64,000 bases of DNA from Neonectria sp. B-13 (Eukaryota > Ascomycota > Sordariomycetes > Hypocreales > Nectriaceae): contig NOKP01000045.1 of NCBI GenBank assembly GCA_002682825.1, positions 124,001 to 188,000 on the forward strand, written 5' to 3'. Each line of letters opens with the position of its first letter. The stretch's first letter is position 1. The position numbers and the translations under genes are program-made. Below the pieces are notes generated by a model. That model made no database searches. It had not been told where the DNA came from and saw nothing but the letters and a program-made list of their open reading frames with translations. Shown one piece after another: positions 34,099-46,281 of this stretch.

Positions 34099-35155
34099 GG
34101 TCATTCATATCTCTCGAACCAACTGACTGGAAGAGGCGTAGGAGTGAGTTCAAGACAGTTCCGGCGGCTAAAGACAGAGTGGTGTCAAGGAAGGAAAAGA
34201 AGAAAGGAGGAAGAAGAGTCCCCCGTGTTTAATTCCCGGGTCGGGAACCATAATCAAGCCTCTAATTACGGAACAATAGTCCTGCGCAAACACAACTGTT
34301 CGTCCTCATGTCACAGGGTGAGGCTAGCATCAGATGTAAGCCAAACGCCCTGTAAAGTAAGCGCAAGAACGGTCGACAAGGATGGACACAACCACACTCT
34401 GGGGTCACGGTGGTTGCGTCCCCACCGAAACGGGGCGAACCTGGGGTAGCACCAACATTCTTCAAAAGAGCTAGTGGGTGTATTAGGCACCAGAATGCGG
34501 GCGAATGAAATAGAAGCATGCGGGTGAGAGGGCGAGAGAGAGACTGTCTGAGATATGCGGCATGGTTTAACTTACGTTATGCGCCGATGCCCGGTCAGCA
34601 TCGCCCGGCCTGTAAAAGAAATGCCGCACTTCCACGTCCCTTTCCAAGCGCAACGAAGGGACGAAGCACTGGTGATGTTTTAGGGCAGAAGAGCGGATTC
34701 AGGGTTATTTAGACTACGTCACCGTGGCTGTGATGCTTGTGCCAGCGGTGATCAACGCAGCGCTGGCATCCTTGGATAGACTAAATGATGTTAAATTAAT
34801 TCAGCATGTCCTACCGTCAAAATCGCCACTCGCCTCCTTAAGCATCCCTTCTCCTTCTCTGCTGACCGCAAGTTCGTGTTGCTTCTTCCCGATGATCTCG
34901 CACACCTTGCTCAATTGAGCATCTGTTCAACATTGACTGCAGCTCGGCCTATGAACTGATCGCATCACAGCCCGATTTCGTGAGCGGGGCGCAGCCTACC
35001 CTGCAGCTCATTGTGGGGCGATGCCGATCACTTTTCCCACCCGACGTCGCTATCACCACCTTGTTTTTTCCTTCTCCTTCATTTCCTTTCTCGGCAAGTT
35101 CGAAAAATGCTTCTTTGTCGCAACTGATCATATGTGAGCGACAAGATACGAGAAG
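34099..35155. promoter_or_regulatory. divergent promoter region
   Basis: 1.06 kb between the multi-pass membrane protein and the anion transporter. Pyrimidine-rich tracts (34840-34900, 35055-35095) look like fungal promoter/5' UTR sequence. No coding frame is supported. Confidence 0.55.
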
Positions 35156-37578
35156 ATGGCGACTACGGACGATACAGGCCAAATCACCGACTGGAAATCC
35201 ATCATAACCCTTGTCGTCTTCCTCGTTACAAGTGAGTTCAGGAACCCACCAAGCTAGAGCAGATTGTCTAATGCCCGCACAGATATTGTGGTGCTTTTCC
35301 CATTCCACATCCCCATCTATCTACCTCGGCCGCTTTCACGTATCATCCTCCACGGTCTGGCCCTTCTTCGAGTCATCGCACCCACGCAGCGCCCGCGCCA
35401 AGATGACACCCTTGACCAACACAAAAGACCCGGCGATAGCAAGCATTTCTTGCGCCTCAGATTCCCCATGAACTTCGTCACCGCGCCTCTCATCGCAGAC
35501 CTCTTCCTGCTGGCAATCCAGGCTATCGGTCGAAAAGAGGTACACGATGGGACAATTGGCGCAAACAACATTTCTCCACTCGACATCATGATTTTCTTCA
35601 TCACGCTCGCCTACATTGCCATTTCAATTGATGCCTCGGGCCTTATTCGATGGCTTGCCTTCAAGGTGCTGCAATGGGGTGGGGAAGTCGGCCACAAGCT
35701 ATTCTTCTACCTCTACGCCTTCTTCTTTGGACTGGGAACCTTCATCGGTAACGACCCCATCATCTTGTCAGGTACGGCTTTTCTGGCCTACATGACTCGG
35801 GTATCGAAAAACATCAACCATCCGAAAGCCTGGATCTATAGCCAATTCGCCGTAGCCAACATCGCCTCCGCTATTCTCGTCTCGTCCAACCCGACTAATC
35901 TAGTCCTCGCTGGAGCCTTCGATATCAAGTTCATCCACTACACAGCCAATATGATAGTCCCCGTAGTAGTCACAGCCATCGTCTTGTTTCCATTTCTTTT
36001 GTACATTGTCTTCGCTGATCCGTTGCTCATACCAACGTCCATCGAGATGGAGACTCTCTCTGACGAACAGAAAGCGAAGGCTCCAGTCAACCCAAACATC
36101 CCCTATGCAAGGGGAAACATTGACAACCAGGACGATAACCTCTCAAGTAGCGAACAAAGGAAGCTTCTCCCGCTAGAAGAGATCATGAACCCGTTTCTCG
36201 ACAAAGGCGGCGCAGCCTTTGGGGCCGTCATTATGGCCGCAACCCTCATCACCGTGCTTGCTTTGAACGCTGCCAGCACGGGTAGTGGCGAACATCCCGT
36301 GTTCTGGGTGACTCTCCCCGCTGCATTTGTCATGTTCTGTTGGGACGTTGCGTTTGGCTGGTATGATCGGGAAAACACGCGCGAAATTGCTCGAAAAGGA
36401 CGGCGGCACTATACACAGCGCGCAAGAGCCGAACGGTTGAAGGAAGCTGAAGAAATTACGAAGAGAGAAACCGAGAAACAGCAAGAAATGGCCGTTAAAG
36501 CAGACTCGCCGAACGAGAAGCTACAAACTCCGATCCAGATCAATATCGCAGGTTCTGACCACGATATCCCGCTGGCAACTTTAAGCCCCGACACACCTCA
36601 ATTTCAATTGACAGAGCCTCCCCCGGATCCTACTGTGCGGGAGAGTGATGAGAGCTGCACTGTGGTCTCAACTTCAACCGCAGACCCCTTAAGCTCAACA
36701 CCGGAAGGAAGCAACCCCAGGTTGGATGAGTCTGACACCAGTAAACCACTGGACAATTCATCGCGAGCGAAAGAGCAGCAAGGAACTGATGTTGCCAGCG
36801 CAGAATCAACGCTTGACAACCCTCTGGCGAGCCCTCCACTCGGGGAGGTCTCAAAGGAGCAAAAGAGAGCCGAGGACGAGACACAGTCGGACGAGGACGT
36901 GAGATCAACTACCGTAGTTTCACTTCTCGCGGACGGATACATCTGGCTCCAGGATACGTTCCCCACCGCCACTGTCGTTATTTCCCACCTCCCCTTCGCC
37001 TTGATACCCTTTGCCTTTGCTATGTTTGTCCTCGTCCAGGCCTTGGTCACCAAGGGCTGGGTGGAAGTCTTTGCCCATGGTTGGGATCACTGGGTTAATA
37101 GGACAGGGACTTTGGGCAGCATTGGAGGCATGGGGTTTCTCTCGGTGATTCTCTGCAACGTGCGTGCCTTACCAAATAACGATTTCTTCGAGAAAAATGG
37201 CTAACAACTCATGGTTTCAATCTAAAGTTTGCAGGTACGAATATCGGTACAACGATTCTTCTATCCCGAGTCATTCAGGAATGGGTCAACATCCACCACA
37301 AAAATGGAACCACCATCACTGATCGAACCTTCTGGGGTACTGTATACAGCATGGCTCTCGGTGTCAATTATGGGGCGTTCAGCACAGCATTCAGCGCATC
37401 ATTAGCAGGGTTGCTTTGGCGTGATATTCTTGCTCGAAAGCACATCCACGTCAAGGGTGTTGAATTTGCACGTGTCAATTTCCCCATCATCGCAATTTCC
37501 ATGGTGGTAGGCTGCGCAACACTGGTTGGCGAAGTCTACATTATGAGAGACAGCACCCCTTACGCAGCATTCACATAG
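35156..37578 (+). CDS. ArsB/NhaD-type (citrate transporter-like) anion permease
   Basis: Three exons: 35156-35231, 35283-37159 and 37228-37578. The introns are 51 and 68 nt, and the protein is 767 residues. It is an ion-transporter-superfamily fold in two inverted halves. The paired hairpin motifs are visible as SSNPTNLVLAG in the first half and FAGTNIGTT in the second, at the exon 2/3 junction. About ten to twelve TM segments flank a ~250-residue hydrophilic loop rich in Glu, Lys, Ser and Pro (residues ~330-560). The family moves arsenite, citrate, silicate or Na+/H+; the fungal members are uncharacterised. It converges with a Zn2Cys6 regulator (93 bp between stops). The long loop may be regulatory. 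Confidence 0.88.
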
Positions 37579-37671
37579 CATAGAAGTTAATGGCTAATAG
37601 AGATTTCGGGATAAATACCCGAAACGAACATTACAATAGCCGGACTGGACCTCCGATAGCATGGCTTCAGA

Positions 37672-40083
37672 CTAATGGAGCTTCTTCCAGTAAATAGCAT
37701 CAACCTTGACTATGGCAAATCGCAATAACGGCCAAGACTGCATTCTTGTCCTCAGCGTCTTTCTCCACGTGGCAAGTAGACTCTGGTCATACGACGCCAT
37801 TTGCGGTTCCCTCTGTTGCAAGCAAAGCATGTAGCAAAACAAGCCAGGATATGACAAGCAATGCCTTGTATAAGCAGGCCAGAAAGCTGAATGGTGTCTT
37901 GAATCGAGGCCACGTATGAACTTTATCACGGCTTGCATAAGACCGCGAGATGCCTGTAGTACAGTGCCTATAGATGGTTGCAGATGATCCAACTCGATGT
38001 TGTTGTTGATGATAGGGCGTAACAAGGCTCGGAGTACTAGAATATGAGTAGTATAGTAAGCGACGTATAAGCAGGCGTGCTTTTCGACTGAATCGTCTGT
38101 AGCATCCCCGTTTACTTCATTATTTATGTGGAGGGACGCCGGCAGGCTTTCTAGCCAGTCTAAGAGCTGTTGTCTGGGGCCACGTGCCTGTTCTATCAGA
38201 GACTCCAACGACTGCTGTTGAGAAACGGCACGGAGAGAGCTGAGATAGCCAGCAGGTTAGTTGTGAGCTGGTGAATAACCCAAGCTATGCATGTGAAACA
38301 TAGGTATGTGACAAGGACTTACAAGAATTTCCGACAGATGAGATGTGCAATCTCCGTTAATGAGCACAAGTGTATAAAATAGTCCGAAGAATGTGTATTT
38401 GCATTCACCGACCGCACACTTGAGTCAACGCTGAAGTCATCGGAAGTCAAGGGTGAGACATCGCAGTCATCATCACAGAGCATCGAAGATCTACCATGTG
38501 TGATGGAACGCCAAGTATGTTCGACAACCACAGCCCACCACAATCTTCTTCGGAGCCGAATTTCCCACGTCGGCAGATTCCATTTGTCAGGGTTGACATT
38601 AAGGCCTAAGGATTGTGCAGCGGCGAGCATTGAGGCTGCCAGAGACCACACGAATGGGCTTTCCACTGAGACAGGATCAAACGGGACATGATTGAGAAGA
38701 AGTAAAAATATTTGGATCGTGGAGAGCCGGGGGAATTGCAGCTCTTTTTGCAAGCACGTGTAAGAAACTTGCCAAAGGGCCTCGATGTTTGGCTTCGAAT
38801 AAGCGTTATCCAAACAGAGCTGCTCATCCCAGGGTGTGAAGGGTAAGGCGAGTGCGTAGATGCCTGCAAGCAATCCGGTAGGCGCCTCTTTCACGAAAGC
38901 CTGTTCGTCTTGCAAGACAAGGGACCGAGAAAGAATGGGAAGAGCCTCGAATACAAACTTGAAGTAACTACCCCAGTCAGTGTGGCACACACAATGATCT
39001 GACGGTAACTTACAGTCTCACGAGAGCAACTCCGGCATCTCTATCCACAAGTTGTTCGAGCTTTTCGCGGTCATCATTTGAGGACATGCACTGGTCGACA
39101 ATTCTCCGAGCTGCGACTGCTGTTCCCGTCTGGCTCTGCAGAAAGTGCAACGGCGGACAGCCCGATGGTTCGTTGCTCCTTGACAAAGAACCCCGCGCTG
39201 ACACTTTGCGATACGTAACACGGAAGAAGTCGACTTCATCCCAGTCGTTGTACGGAAAATGCTGGAGTGAGAAAGGATCTGATTCATTTGAGAATCCGAT
39301 CAGCTGTGTTGAATGATCCGGCCTCTGGTCGAGAGATAGACGCTCGTTAATTGTAGACGGACTTGCTGAAGCTCCTGTCGACATTCTGTCCGCCGTAGTA
39401 ATATTCAGCAGCTCATCTTCGGGAGTTTCCGCTTGGACTGGCCCCAAGTCCGGTAACTCATCATGTAGAAGAAAATCAAAGGCCCTGTTAGGAGTTCCTG
39501 TGCCTGGCTGAATAGACTGGTGTACAGAGAGGTCCCAATTGGCGCCCCCCTGGTGAGACCACATAGCATCCGAAATGATAGCATCGAGAGGAGGACGGCC
39601 CACACCAGCCACTCCCTCAGATGCTCCGCCATTTCCAGCTAGATCCGTGTTAGCAAGGGAACTGAAGCAGATTATTTACAAGTGAACTCGTGTACCAGTC
39701 ATATCAAGTACGTCGTGCTGGTTGTTATGGTTCCGCTCTGCAAGTTGAGTGTCAAAATGTGGAAGGGAAGTATCCATGGCATCCGGAAAAGTCACAACAT
39801 CTCTCCCAGCAATCCCAGTGGGAGGAGTTCCCGCCGTCTGCCCATGTAGAGTCCTCTCCCTCTGTTTCTTTCCCGGGTTCCCTATGAAAGTGCATTGTCG
39901 CCCTGTTCGCTCACAGAGCTGACATGGCTGCGACGGGTCGGGAATGTTGCAGAGTACCTTGCGAGCGCGACACAAATCGCAGGGCCTTTGCGACTTGGAT
40001 CGATACCGCCGGGTTCCTGCTGCAGGGCGAGGATTTTGCTGCAGCGGTGGCGTCGCATTCAACGGGTCATCATAATGGTCCAT
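37672..40083 (-). CDS. Zn2Cys6 transcription factor, TamA/Dal81-like
   Basis: Four exons: 39696-40083, 39014-39638, 38323-38967 and 37672-38239. The introns are 57, 46 and 83 nt, and the protein is 741 residues. The binuclear zinc cluster has Cys35, 38, 45, 54, 57 and 64 (Cx2Cx6Cx8Cx2Cx6C) in RPCDLCRARKVLC..CQLCERTGRQCTF. That form resembles TamA/Dal81-type nitrogen co-activators. The fungal-specific middle homology region spans roughly residues 330-560, with LRRRLWWAVVVEHTW and GRSSMLCDDDCDV as its conserved core. It should bind DNA in the nucleus. Its target could be the convergent anion transporter or nitrogen genes such as the ureide pair at 47-51 kb; both are inference. Confidence 0.88.
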
Positions 40084-42379
40084 TGCTAGGATTTATTGAA
40101 GAGAGATGAGGTGCTTTTCGGAACGAAAGGATCTTCCTTCCGCGCTCTGGGGAAACCCACCGCCCTAACGCCACGCCACCACCGCCACAAAACTAAGCCC
40201 CAAACTGAGCCACAGTTGAGCCTCTACGCGAGTTAAAGAGCCACAGCCTGTGGTTGAGCCACAGCTTCTGTCCCAAAGTCCAGGATCCACAACCCGGAGA
40301 GCCTCATCAACCTCAGCGAAAGCCAATCTCTTCCCGCCATACTAGTTCTCAAGGGAGAGTGGCCAATCGTCTTTGCGCGTTACAAAAACTGTTACTTCCA
40401 CATAACAATTTACCTCACCCTAAGTTTCTTAGGCATCTTACACCTTCCACGAGCTCACTCACCCTCTTCCTTGGGTCCCGTCTCTGCCCGAACTAGCCCC
40501 TGGCTTCAGGGAGTTCCTGAGTTCCTGCCTTGGATCGGCGCTTCATTTTCATCGGACTCCGTTGCCACTGTCACTGAAGCCTCTGTTTCTGCCGGTAAGA
40601 GTAAGTCTGATGGCCTGGGACTGTTCCTCATTGTGACCACATACCTGCGCCGGCCCCGCATGTGTCATCCGAGGCGGAACTTGCTACGCCATCTCTTCTC
40701 CTGGGCTCTTGGAAACACGAACCGGTCGAGTCCTGTTGCGACCCGAACGGCCGCTTCGCTATCGGTGACAATTCCGCCTCCTCCATTACCTCTCCCCCTG
40801 ATCGCTCCTTGACCTTTCCCGTTCTAGCACTAGATGGACGGAGGGTCGTCTCGAAGAAGGGCCGACCGGGCTGCTGCTAAAGGGGCTTCTACCCTTGACC
40901 CGCTCTTGCTTTGGTTTCTGTAGGGAGATACCACTGCCGTTACCGCCACCGCCGCCGCCGCCGCCGCCGTCGAATGTTGCCCTTGAGGTGAAACCAAACT
41001 CATCAACAAGCACGACCAAGATGTCCTACCCAGGTTCGGGCTCCTTCTCAAGCAGTACGACATTTAGTACACCGATAATGCTTCCCCTTCCATACACCCA
41101 CTTTCTCGACACAAAGCCACATCTGCCCATGGACCTGTGCTAGCTTTTCATATAGGTCTTCCTACGACCCAACGACCGATTCGTCCCCATCCACGACTTT
41201 GCGACGAAAGTGCAGTTCGTAAGGGCATAGCTGCACGTCGAAGAAAAACCACTGACCATCCTACTCTTCAATATTGGGGAAAGGGTATACGTACATTGAC
41301 AATGGTATATCGATATCGTTTTGCCCGTCAAGGAGCGCTGCATGCTCTCCCCCCTAGTCGTCAAAGTACGCCGGTCTAATGAACTGCAGGCGAACTGCCC
41401 CGGCGAGATTGTGGCCTCGGATGAGCTGCCTATCGGCGGACGTAATGACCTTGAGCCCTTCCAGGCTGGAGAAGAACTGTACGTCTAGCGCGTTCAGGGA
41501 AGTTTGCCCGTGGCCCTAGCCTGATGGTGGGGGTCCTGCCATATTTGAAGGGCAAGGGAGACGGGTGTCGTAGTCGTTTCTCAGGCCGAATTAAAGTCTA
41601 TTGAGGGCTGTGTTCCTTCTCGATTCGGCGACGATAGGAAATGATGGGTACAGGCGAACCAGCGCCCGTATCTGTTCTATTCGGATATGAGAAAAGAGAA
41701 GAGAGAACAAGGAAAAGGGAAAAGGAAATTTCAAAGAGAGAGGCCGACTTGACATAACGGCCCTGATTGCCTTCCCTATACAACGACTGTCCTTGATAAC
41801 GTCAGGGCGCTATATCACGAATTGATCATCTATGGTCTTTGTGAGACTGTCATAATTCTTGTGATGCTACCTTATGAAACAGCGGCCTATGGTCTCCTGT
41901 GCTACAGCATTATTGTGGGCCTCAGTATAGGGGGATACGGTTTCTGGCTCGGAATCGGTGTCTATGTTGTCCCATTTCGAATAACTGATAGGCGCCATAG
42001 AGCGGAGTATCTAATGCGAGCTCAGAGAGATCAGTTTCATAGATACGTTCTCAGGATTCATGTGATTTCTTCTTCGATGTTGATTGAAGGCAACTGATCC
42101 AGGGGACGAGAAGTGCCCCGCAAATTGACATAACGTAACTAAGCTATTTCTACTTTCTTAATTGTGGTAGCTATAAATAGCGCTCCATATGCCATGCAAA
42201 ATTAACAGCCGAGAAGTGCAGAAGTCCAGGTGCAAAACTTGATCTCCGAAGAAAGCCAACAAACATTACATTATCGGCGAGAGAACCATGGGATCAAGTA
42301 TGCTTAGCGACCATTCAGCCTAAGACCCGGGTCCTTGGGATTCCTTCCTCCAGTCTAACCAAGGTAACAAACCCCTTTT
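40084..42379. other. 2.3 kb spacer with coding-like relic segments
   Basis: Pieces of plus-strand frame look coding but are broken by stops. The clearest is 41156-41487, with in-frame TAG and TGA codons, ending in a run like GEIVASDELPIGGRNDLEPF. A polyproline-coding (CCG)n run lies at about 40947-40969. A hydrophobic frame at 41822-42097 has no family match that I know. Nothing here can be called an intact gene. Confidence 0.45.
40947..40969 (+). repeat. (CCG)n trinucleotide repeat
   Basis: About seven near-perfect CCG units inside an open frame, where they would encode polyproline. Simple-sequence repeat. Confidence 0.8.
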
Positions 42380-43438
42380 TCAAACGCGCGTCCAATGCTT
42401 CTCCAAGTACTCCCGCACCGAGGTCGGCTTCACTGAAGGGCACAGTTCGTTGACAATCGGGCGGACGATAGCCTCATCCTCTTGGTCCCGGATGAAGGCA
42501 AGCCGGATCTCACACCAAGCCATCGCCATAAAGTCGTTCTTGTCGAGCTCTCCAAGCCTTTTTTCTTCGTCCGCCTTCGAGATGGTTTCGACCTCGAATT
42601 TCTTTCCCGAGACTTCCTCGGCATGTGCCAATAGCTCGCCCAAAGAGAGGGTGTCACCAACCATGGTCATATCCTCCTCCCACTTCGGCAGATCCAAGGA
42701 CGCGACAACAAACCGACCTACATCTCTCATAGTGATGAAGGTGACCCGCGGCCATTGGCCGTCACCCTTGATAGGAAGCTGGGCAATGGCGTTCTTCATG
42801 CCGATCAGGATCCCCCCGGAGCCATCCTTGAGGTCACCCTGCCGCTGCAGGCCTTCGATTGCTTCATCCTCACCGTCAGCGTAACCTTCACCCTCCAGTA
42901 GCTGCCTTATAGTAGTCTCGTCATCGAGTGGAGAGGCTGGCTTGGGGTAGATACCGTGGCCAAGGTAATTCATGAACGAGCCGATATTGAACATGCCGGA
43001 CTCGATCTTGTCCTTGTTCTTCTCGCACGCAGCCCACACACGCTCGCCGTCCTCTTTTATGAAGGCGATGTTCTTCCAACCCTTACGCCCAAAGCCCCAT
43101 TGCGCGGGAGCGAAACGCTTGCAGCCTGCCTTGATAGCAGCGTCCAAAAGGTTGACTTGAATCTGGGGTTGGGTGCCGTCGATCGCCGAGGTGATGGAGA
43201 CGACGGTGTGCACCCCATCGAGGGCGGCGGTTATAGAGTCGGTGTTCAGATAGTCGACGACGCGGATTTCAGTTCGTATGCTGTCCTTATCTAGCGCGCG
43301 AAGCCAGATTGGGACCTTGGAGTTTCGCGAGAGGATGACGGCATTCCAGGAGTTGGTGGGCTGGGACGATAGCATAGCTGAGATGATGGCTCGACCCAGA
43401 CTGGGGGAAGTTCCTCCAGCAATGGCTAAGGTTGGCAT
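42380..43438 (-). CDS. NmrA-like / isoflavone-reductase-like NAD(P)-binding protein
   Basis: Single exon, 352 residues. A Rossmann fold opens with the glycine-rich motif LAIAGGTSPSLG at residues 4-15. VDYLNTDSITAALDGVHTVVS and RFAPAQWGFGRKG follow, typical of the NmrA/isoflavone-reductase branch of atypical SDRs. The usual SDR Tyr-x3-Lys pair is absent, so it is either a reductase of the phenylpropanoid-reductase type or a redox sensor that binds NADP without catalysis. It diverges from a Zn2Cys6 regulator at 44388 over 949 bp. The intergenic region carries repeated CTCAAACTCC boxes, which suggests that the regulator may control this gene. Confidence 0.9.
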   Translation of the reverse strand: MPTLAIAGGTSPSLGRAIISAMLSSQPTNSWNAVILSRNSKVPIWLRALDKDSIRTEIRVVDYLNTDSITAALDGVHTVVSITSAIDGTQPQIQVNLLDAAIKAGCKRFAPAQWGFGRKGWKNIAFIKEDGERVWAACEKNKDKIESGMFNIGSFMNYLGHGIYPKPASPLDDETTIRQLLEGEGYADGEDEAIEGLQRQGDLKDGSGGILIGMKNAIAQLPIKGDGQWPRVTFITMRDVGRFVVASLDLPKWEEDMTMVGDTLSLGELLAHAEEVSGKKFEVETISKADEEKRLGELDKNDFMAMAWCEIRLAFIRDQEDEAIVRPIVNELCPSVKPTSVREYLEKHWTRV

Positions 43439-44387
43439 GGTGGCAATGGTGATAGATTTAGGCTAAGGAATATAAGAAAAGCTGAGCCAGGGAGAAACCG
43501 TGAATAGTGCTTGGTACTTTTGTGGTGGGGTGTGATATTCGACTTAGAACGGTCAATGAAACTTTCGAAGGCCAGGCCCCTTGACGCTTTTAAGTCAAGT
43601 CGGGCTCGGGAGACAGACATTATCCTGGGCCCGAATCGTGACCAAAATCAAAGTATGTTCGGAACTTGAAAGTTCGAGGCTGGCGTCACGGAGCCCGCAG
43701 ATTCCGAGCCCGCCTCCGTATCCCGAACTCCGTCTTCTGTCAAAGGCGGACTCAAACTCCGCAGAGTGACTAGGCTCCCGGAAGAAGGCGGTACGAATGG
43801 GCCCAACGGGATGTTACATTACTTGCGCATGGTAAGATGGGAAATCGCTGATGGGCAGGTCTTTTCTCAGGCATGTCACTTGGCGCCATCAATGCATCCC
43901 CATCAGCCTTTGCCGAGTCGCCATGTAAGGACCGGTCGAATGGTTTAAGAAAAAGAACAATACCATGTGGAGTAGCTTGGGCCTAGATCCTACAGGAGGG
44001 TGCACAATCCACATAAACAACTACCAACCTTCGCGGCAAGTCGGTATGGTGATCAACAGACCGTCAGATGAAATGAACGCCAAGTGGCAGTGTGAGTATT
44101 CCGGATCCAAAATTGGGAAGGGAGAGGTCCCTTACCAGCCGTATTGAGATGAATGGCCCTGCCCAGCCATGGTAGGAAGTAAAAGGACCACGAGGAAGAC
44201 GAAAATTACCCACTCCATAGCGCAGTTCGTACGACGGAGTTTGAGTACTTACCTGCGGAGTTTGTGAGCGGGGCCTCCCCGTTCTGGAAAACCCAGTAAT
44301 GCTTCTCAATGCTTCTCCCGCTCAAACTCCTTGATAGTTGGAAAGGTGAGAGCTCGTTATCCCTCGGCCATCTCACAGTGCATTACC
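43439..44387. promoter_or_regulatory. divergent promoter with repeated CTCAAACTCC boxes
   Basis: 949 bp between the NmrA-like gene and the Zn2Cys6 regulator. The motif CTCAAACTCC(G) or its complement occurs at 43751-43761, 44235-44245, 44256-44268 (one-base variant) and 44321-44330. The CGG triplet at the end of most copies fits Zn2Cys6 half-sites. Confidence 0.55.
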
Positions 44388-46281
44388 ATGATCGACTCGG
44401 AGACCAGCGGCAAGTCGCGCCAGAAGAGCTGCAACGCCTGCGCTCGTAGAAAGCGCCGTTGCGACAGGCGGACTCCGAAGTGCGCCCAGTGCGCCAAGCA
44501 GGGCCTGTCCTGCCTGTACCACAAGTTCCCCACAGGATCCGGGTCCGACAACTCTGGACACGCCATGGACATCGATCTTGAGGGCCTCGCGCAATTCTTC
44601 ACCGCGGCCGACCAGTCGTTTTCCAGTGTATTCGGCACCGACTTTGAAGTTGACGACCCCTCGATACACGAGCCCCTTCTGACCCAAGAATCATCCGTCA
44701 CCGCTGCTACAGACGCTACCAAGTCTTGGACGTCGGTCAGAGGCCCAACACTCTCGCTCGAGTTGGCACCTTTCGACTTCAACAACCCTATTGACTATAT
44801 AGCGGTCGACACTGTCCTGGGCGCAGATTACCGGTTTCCCATAGATGAGTGCCGCCAGGCTTATGTGAGTTCCTGCCCGCCCTCATGCACCATGCAGCCC
44901 CTCGTCGTGCCTCAATATCTCCCCATCTTGGCCACGATACCCCTCACTGCCTTATTTACCAGTCACATCCAACCATCACCTCTTGTACCGCAACTCGATC
45001 GTGAACTCTATCTCAACCTTGCACACAACCATCTTCATCATCATAGAGCCTCCATTGTGACCCGCCCCGGCGCACTTGTCGCCCCTATCTAGTGCCGCGT
45101 ATGGATGGCTCACCATCTCATCTCACAGGAAGACTTCCAAGCCTGGCAGCTCTATGAGCCCGGCTCCAAGATCGGTTTCATCGTCAAGTCGATCAAGGAC
45201 ACGCCTGGCAACTTCGCCCGCACTAAGGATACCTCTTTCCTCCACCGCCACCTCTACCGCCGAAACACCCCGCGCTCCATAATCACCCTGTACGCCACGG
45301 TGTCCGCATATGCCTCCTGCAACGAGAGCAATCGCGACTGGGGCCTGCGCGTCCTCTGCGAGGGCGTCGATGAGCTTATGACTATGCACAAAGGTACCGT
45401 GGCCCGGAGCCACGGCCCCGCCCTGGCCCAGTTGGACGGGTTGGTGACCACTCCGGCCGCGCGAGCTCAAGGCCACGGCGGGGCAGCAGCGGGAACGGGC
45501 GCGGCAAATCTTGTATACGAGAAGCTAGCGAGGACGCAAGCTCTCTGGATGTATCAGGTCATGAGGATGTTCGACGGGGATATTAGGCTCCGCGCCCAGG
45601 CAGAGCAGGACATGCCCACTCTCGAAGCATGGCTCCTCGAGCTCGAAGAATGCAGGGACAACCTGCAAGAGATGTGGCTCCTTGAAGAAGCTGCCGTGAG
45701 GGAAAGGCCGCCCAAGTCATGGGAGGTACGCGTCTCTAACCGCATCCTTATTTCCACAGCGACCCCTCAGCTTCACTCGCACTACTTGCGTCAATTTCGT
45801 CGTGCCGCCTTGACTAACTAAATGACTGTCCCCCCAGAGCTGGATTTTCAAGGAGTCCCTCCGACGCACCATCCTCATGGGCTACTCCCTCATCGACCTC
45901 TACGGCCTTCTCAAGCGGTGTGGCGCCCCAGGTACCGACATTCCCGACCTGGGCCACTTTGTCCGCGTGCACCGGTGGACGGCATCCGGTCCCCTGTGGA
46001 GCGCCGACAGCGGCCCCACCTTCTTCGCCGCGTGGCGCGGGCGGCGCCAGACGGTTGTGCAGAACTTTTTAATCCAGGACTTCGCGAAGACCGCCAAGCC
46101 TGTGGATGTCGATCCGCTCTCGAAGATCATGTTTGCTGCGTGAGTCTCTCTCTCTCTCTCTCTCGGATCTTTGCTAACGGGGCTTGGTACTTATAGATTG
46201 CTAGGTGTCGAGGAGATGGAGCACTTTATGCTCGGGAGTGGCACGCCCCCTGTTCAGCCCTCTGCTACTGTTGCTGTATGA
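44388..46281 (+). CDS. Zn2Cys6 transcription factor
   Basis: Four exons: 44388-44864, 45093-45725, 45838-46139 and 46197-46281, with introns of 228, 112 and 57 nt. The protein is about 498 residues. The zinc cluster CNACARRKRRCDRRTPKCAQCAKQGLSC lies at residues ~14-41. The body (HHLISQEDFQAWQLYEPGSKIGFIVKSIKDTP, FLHRHLYRRNTPRSII, KLARTQALWMYQVMRMFDGDIRLRAQAE, VHRWT) matches a common group of fungal C6 regulators that lack a canonical middle homology region. The first intron is unusually long. An alternative acceptor at 45128 would remove 12 residues, so that junction is uncertain. Intron 3 begins with a (TC)n run. It is divergent from the NmrA-like gene. Confidence 0.82.
46143..46164 (+). repeat. 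(TC)n microsatellite inside intron 3
   Basis: About ten TC units directly after the GTGAG donor of the last intron of the Zn2Cys6 gene. Slippage here would change intron length but not coding sequence. Confidence 0.8.

Noticed and set aside
41822..42097. Hydrophobic ORF as a small membrane protein
   Set aside because: Only the first half is hydrophobic, the start context is poor and no family is recognised; chance or relic is more likely.
46143..46164. (TC)n run read as coding Ser-Leu repeat
   Set aside because: It lies directly after a GTGAG donor, and splicing it out restores the conserved AALLGVEEMEHFM reading.
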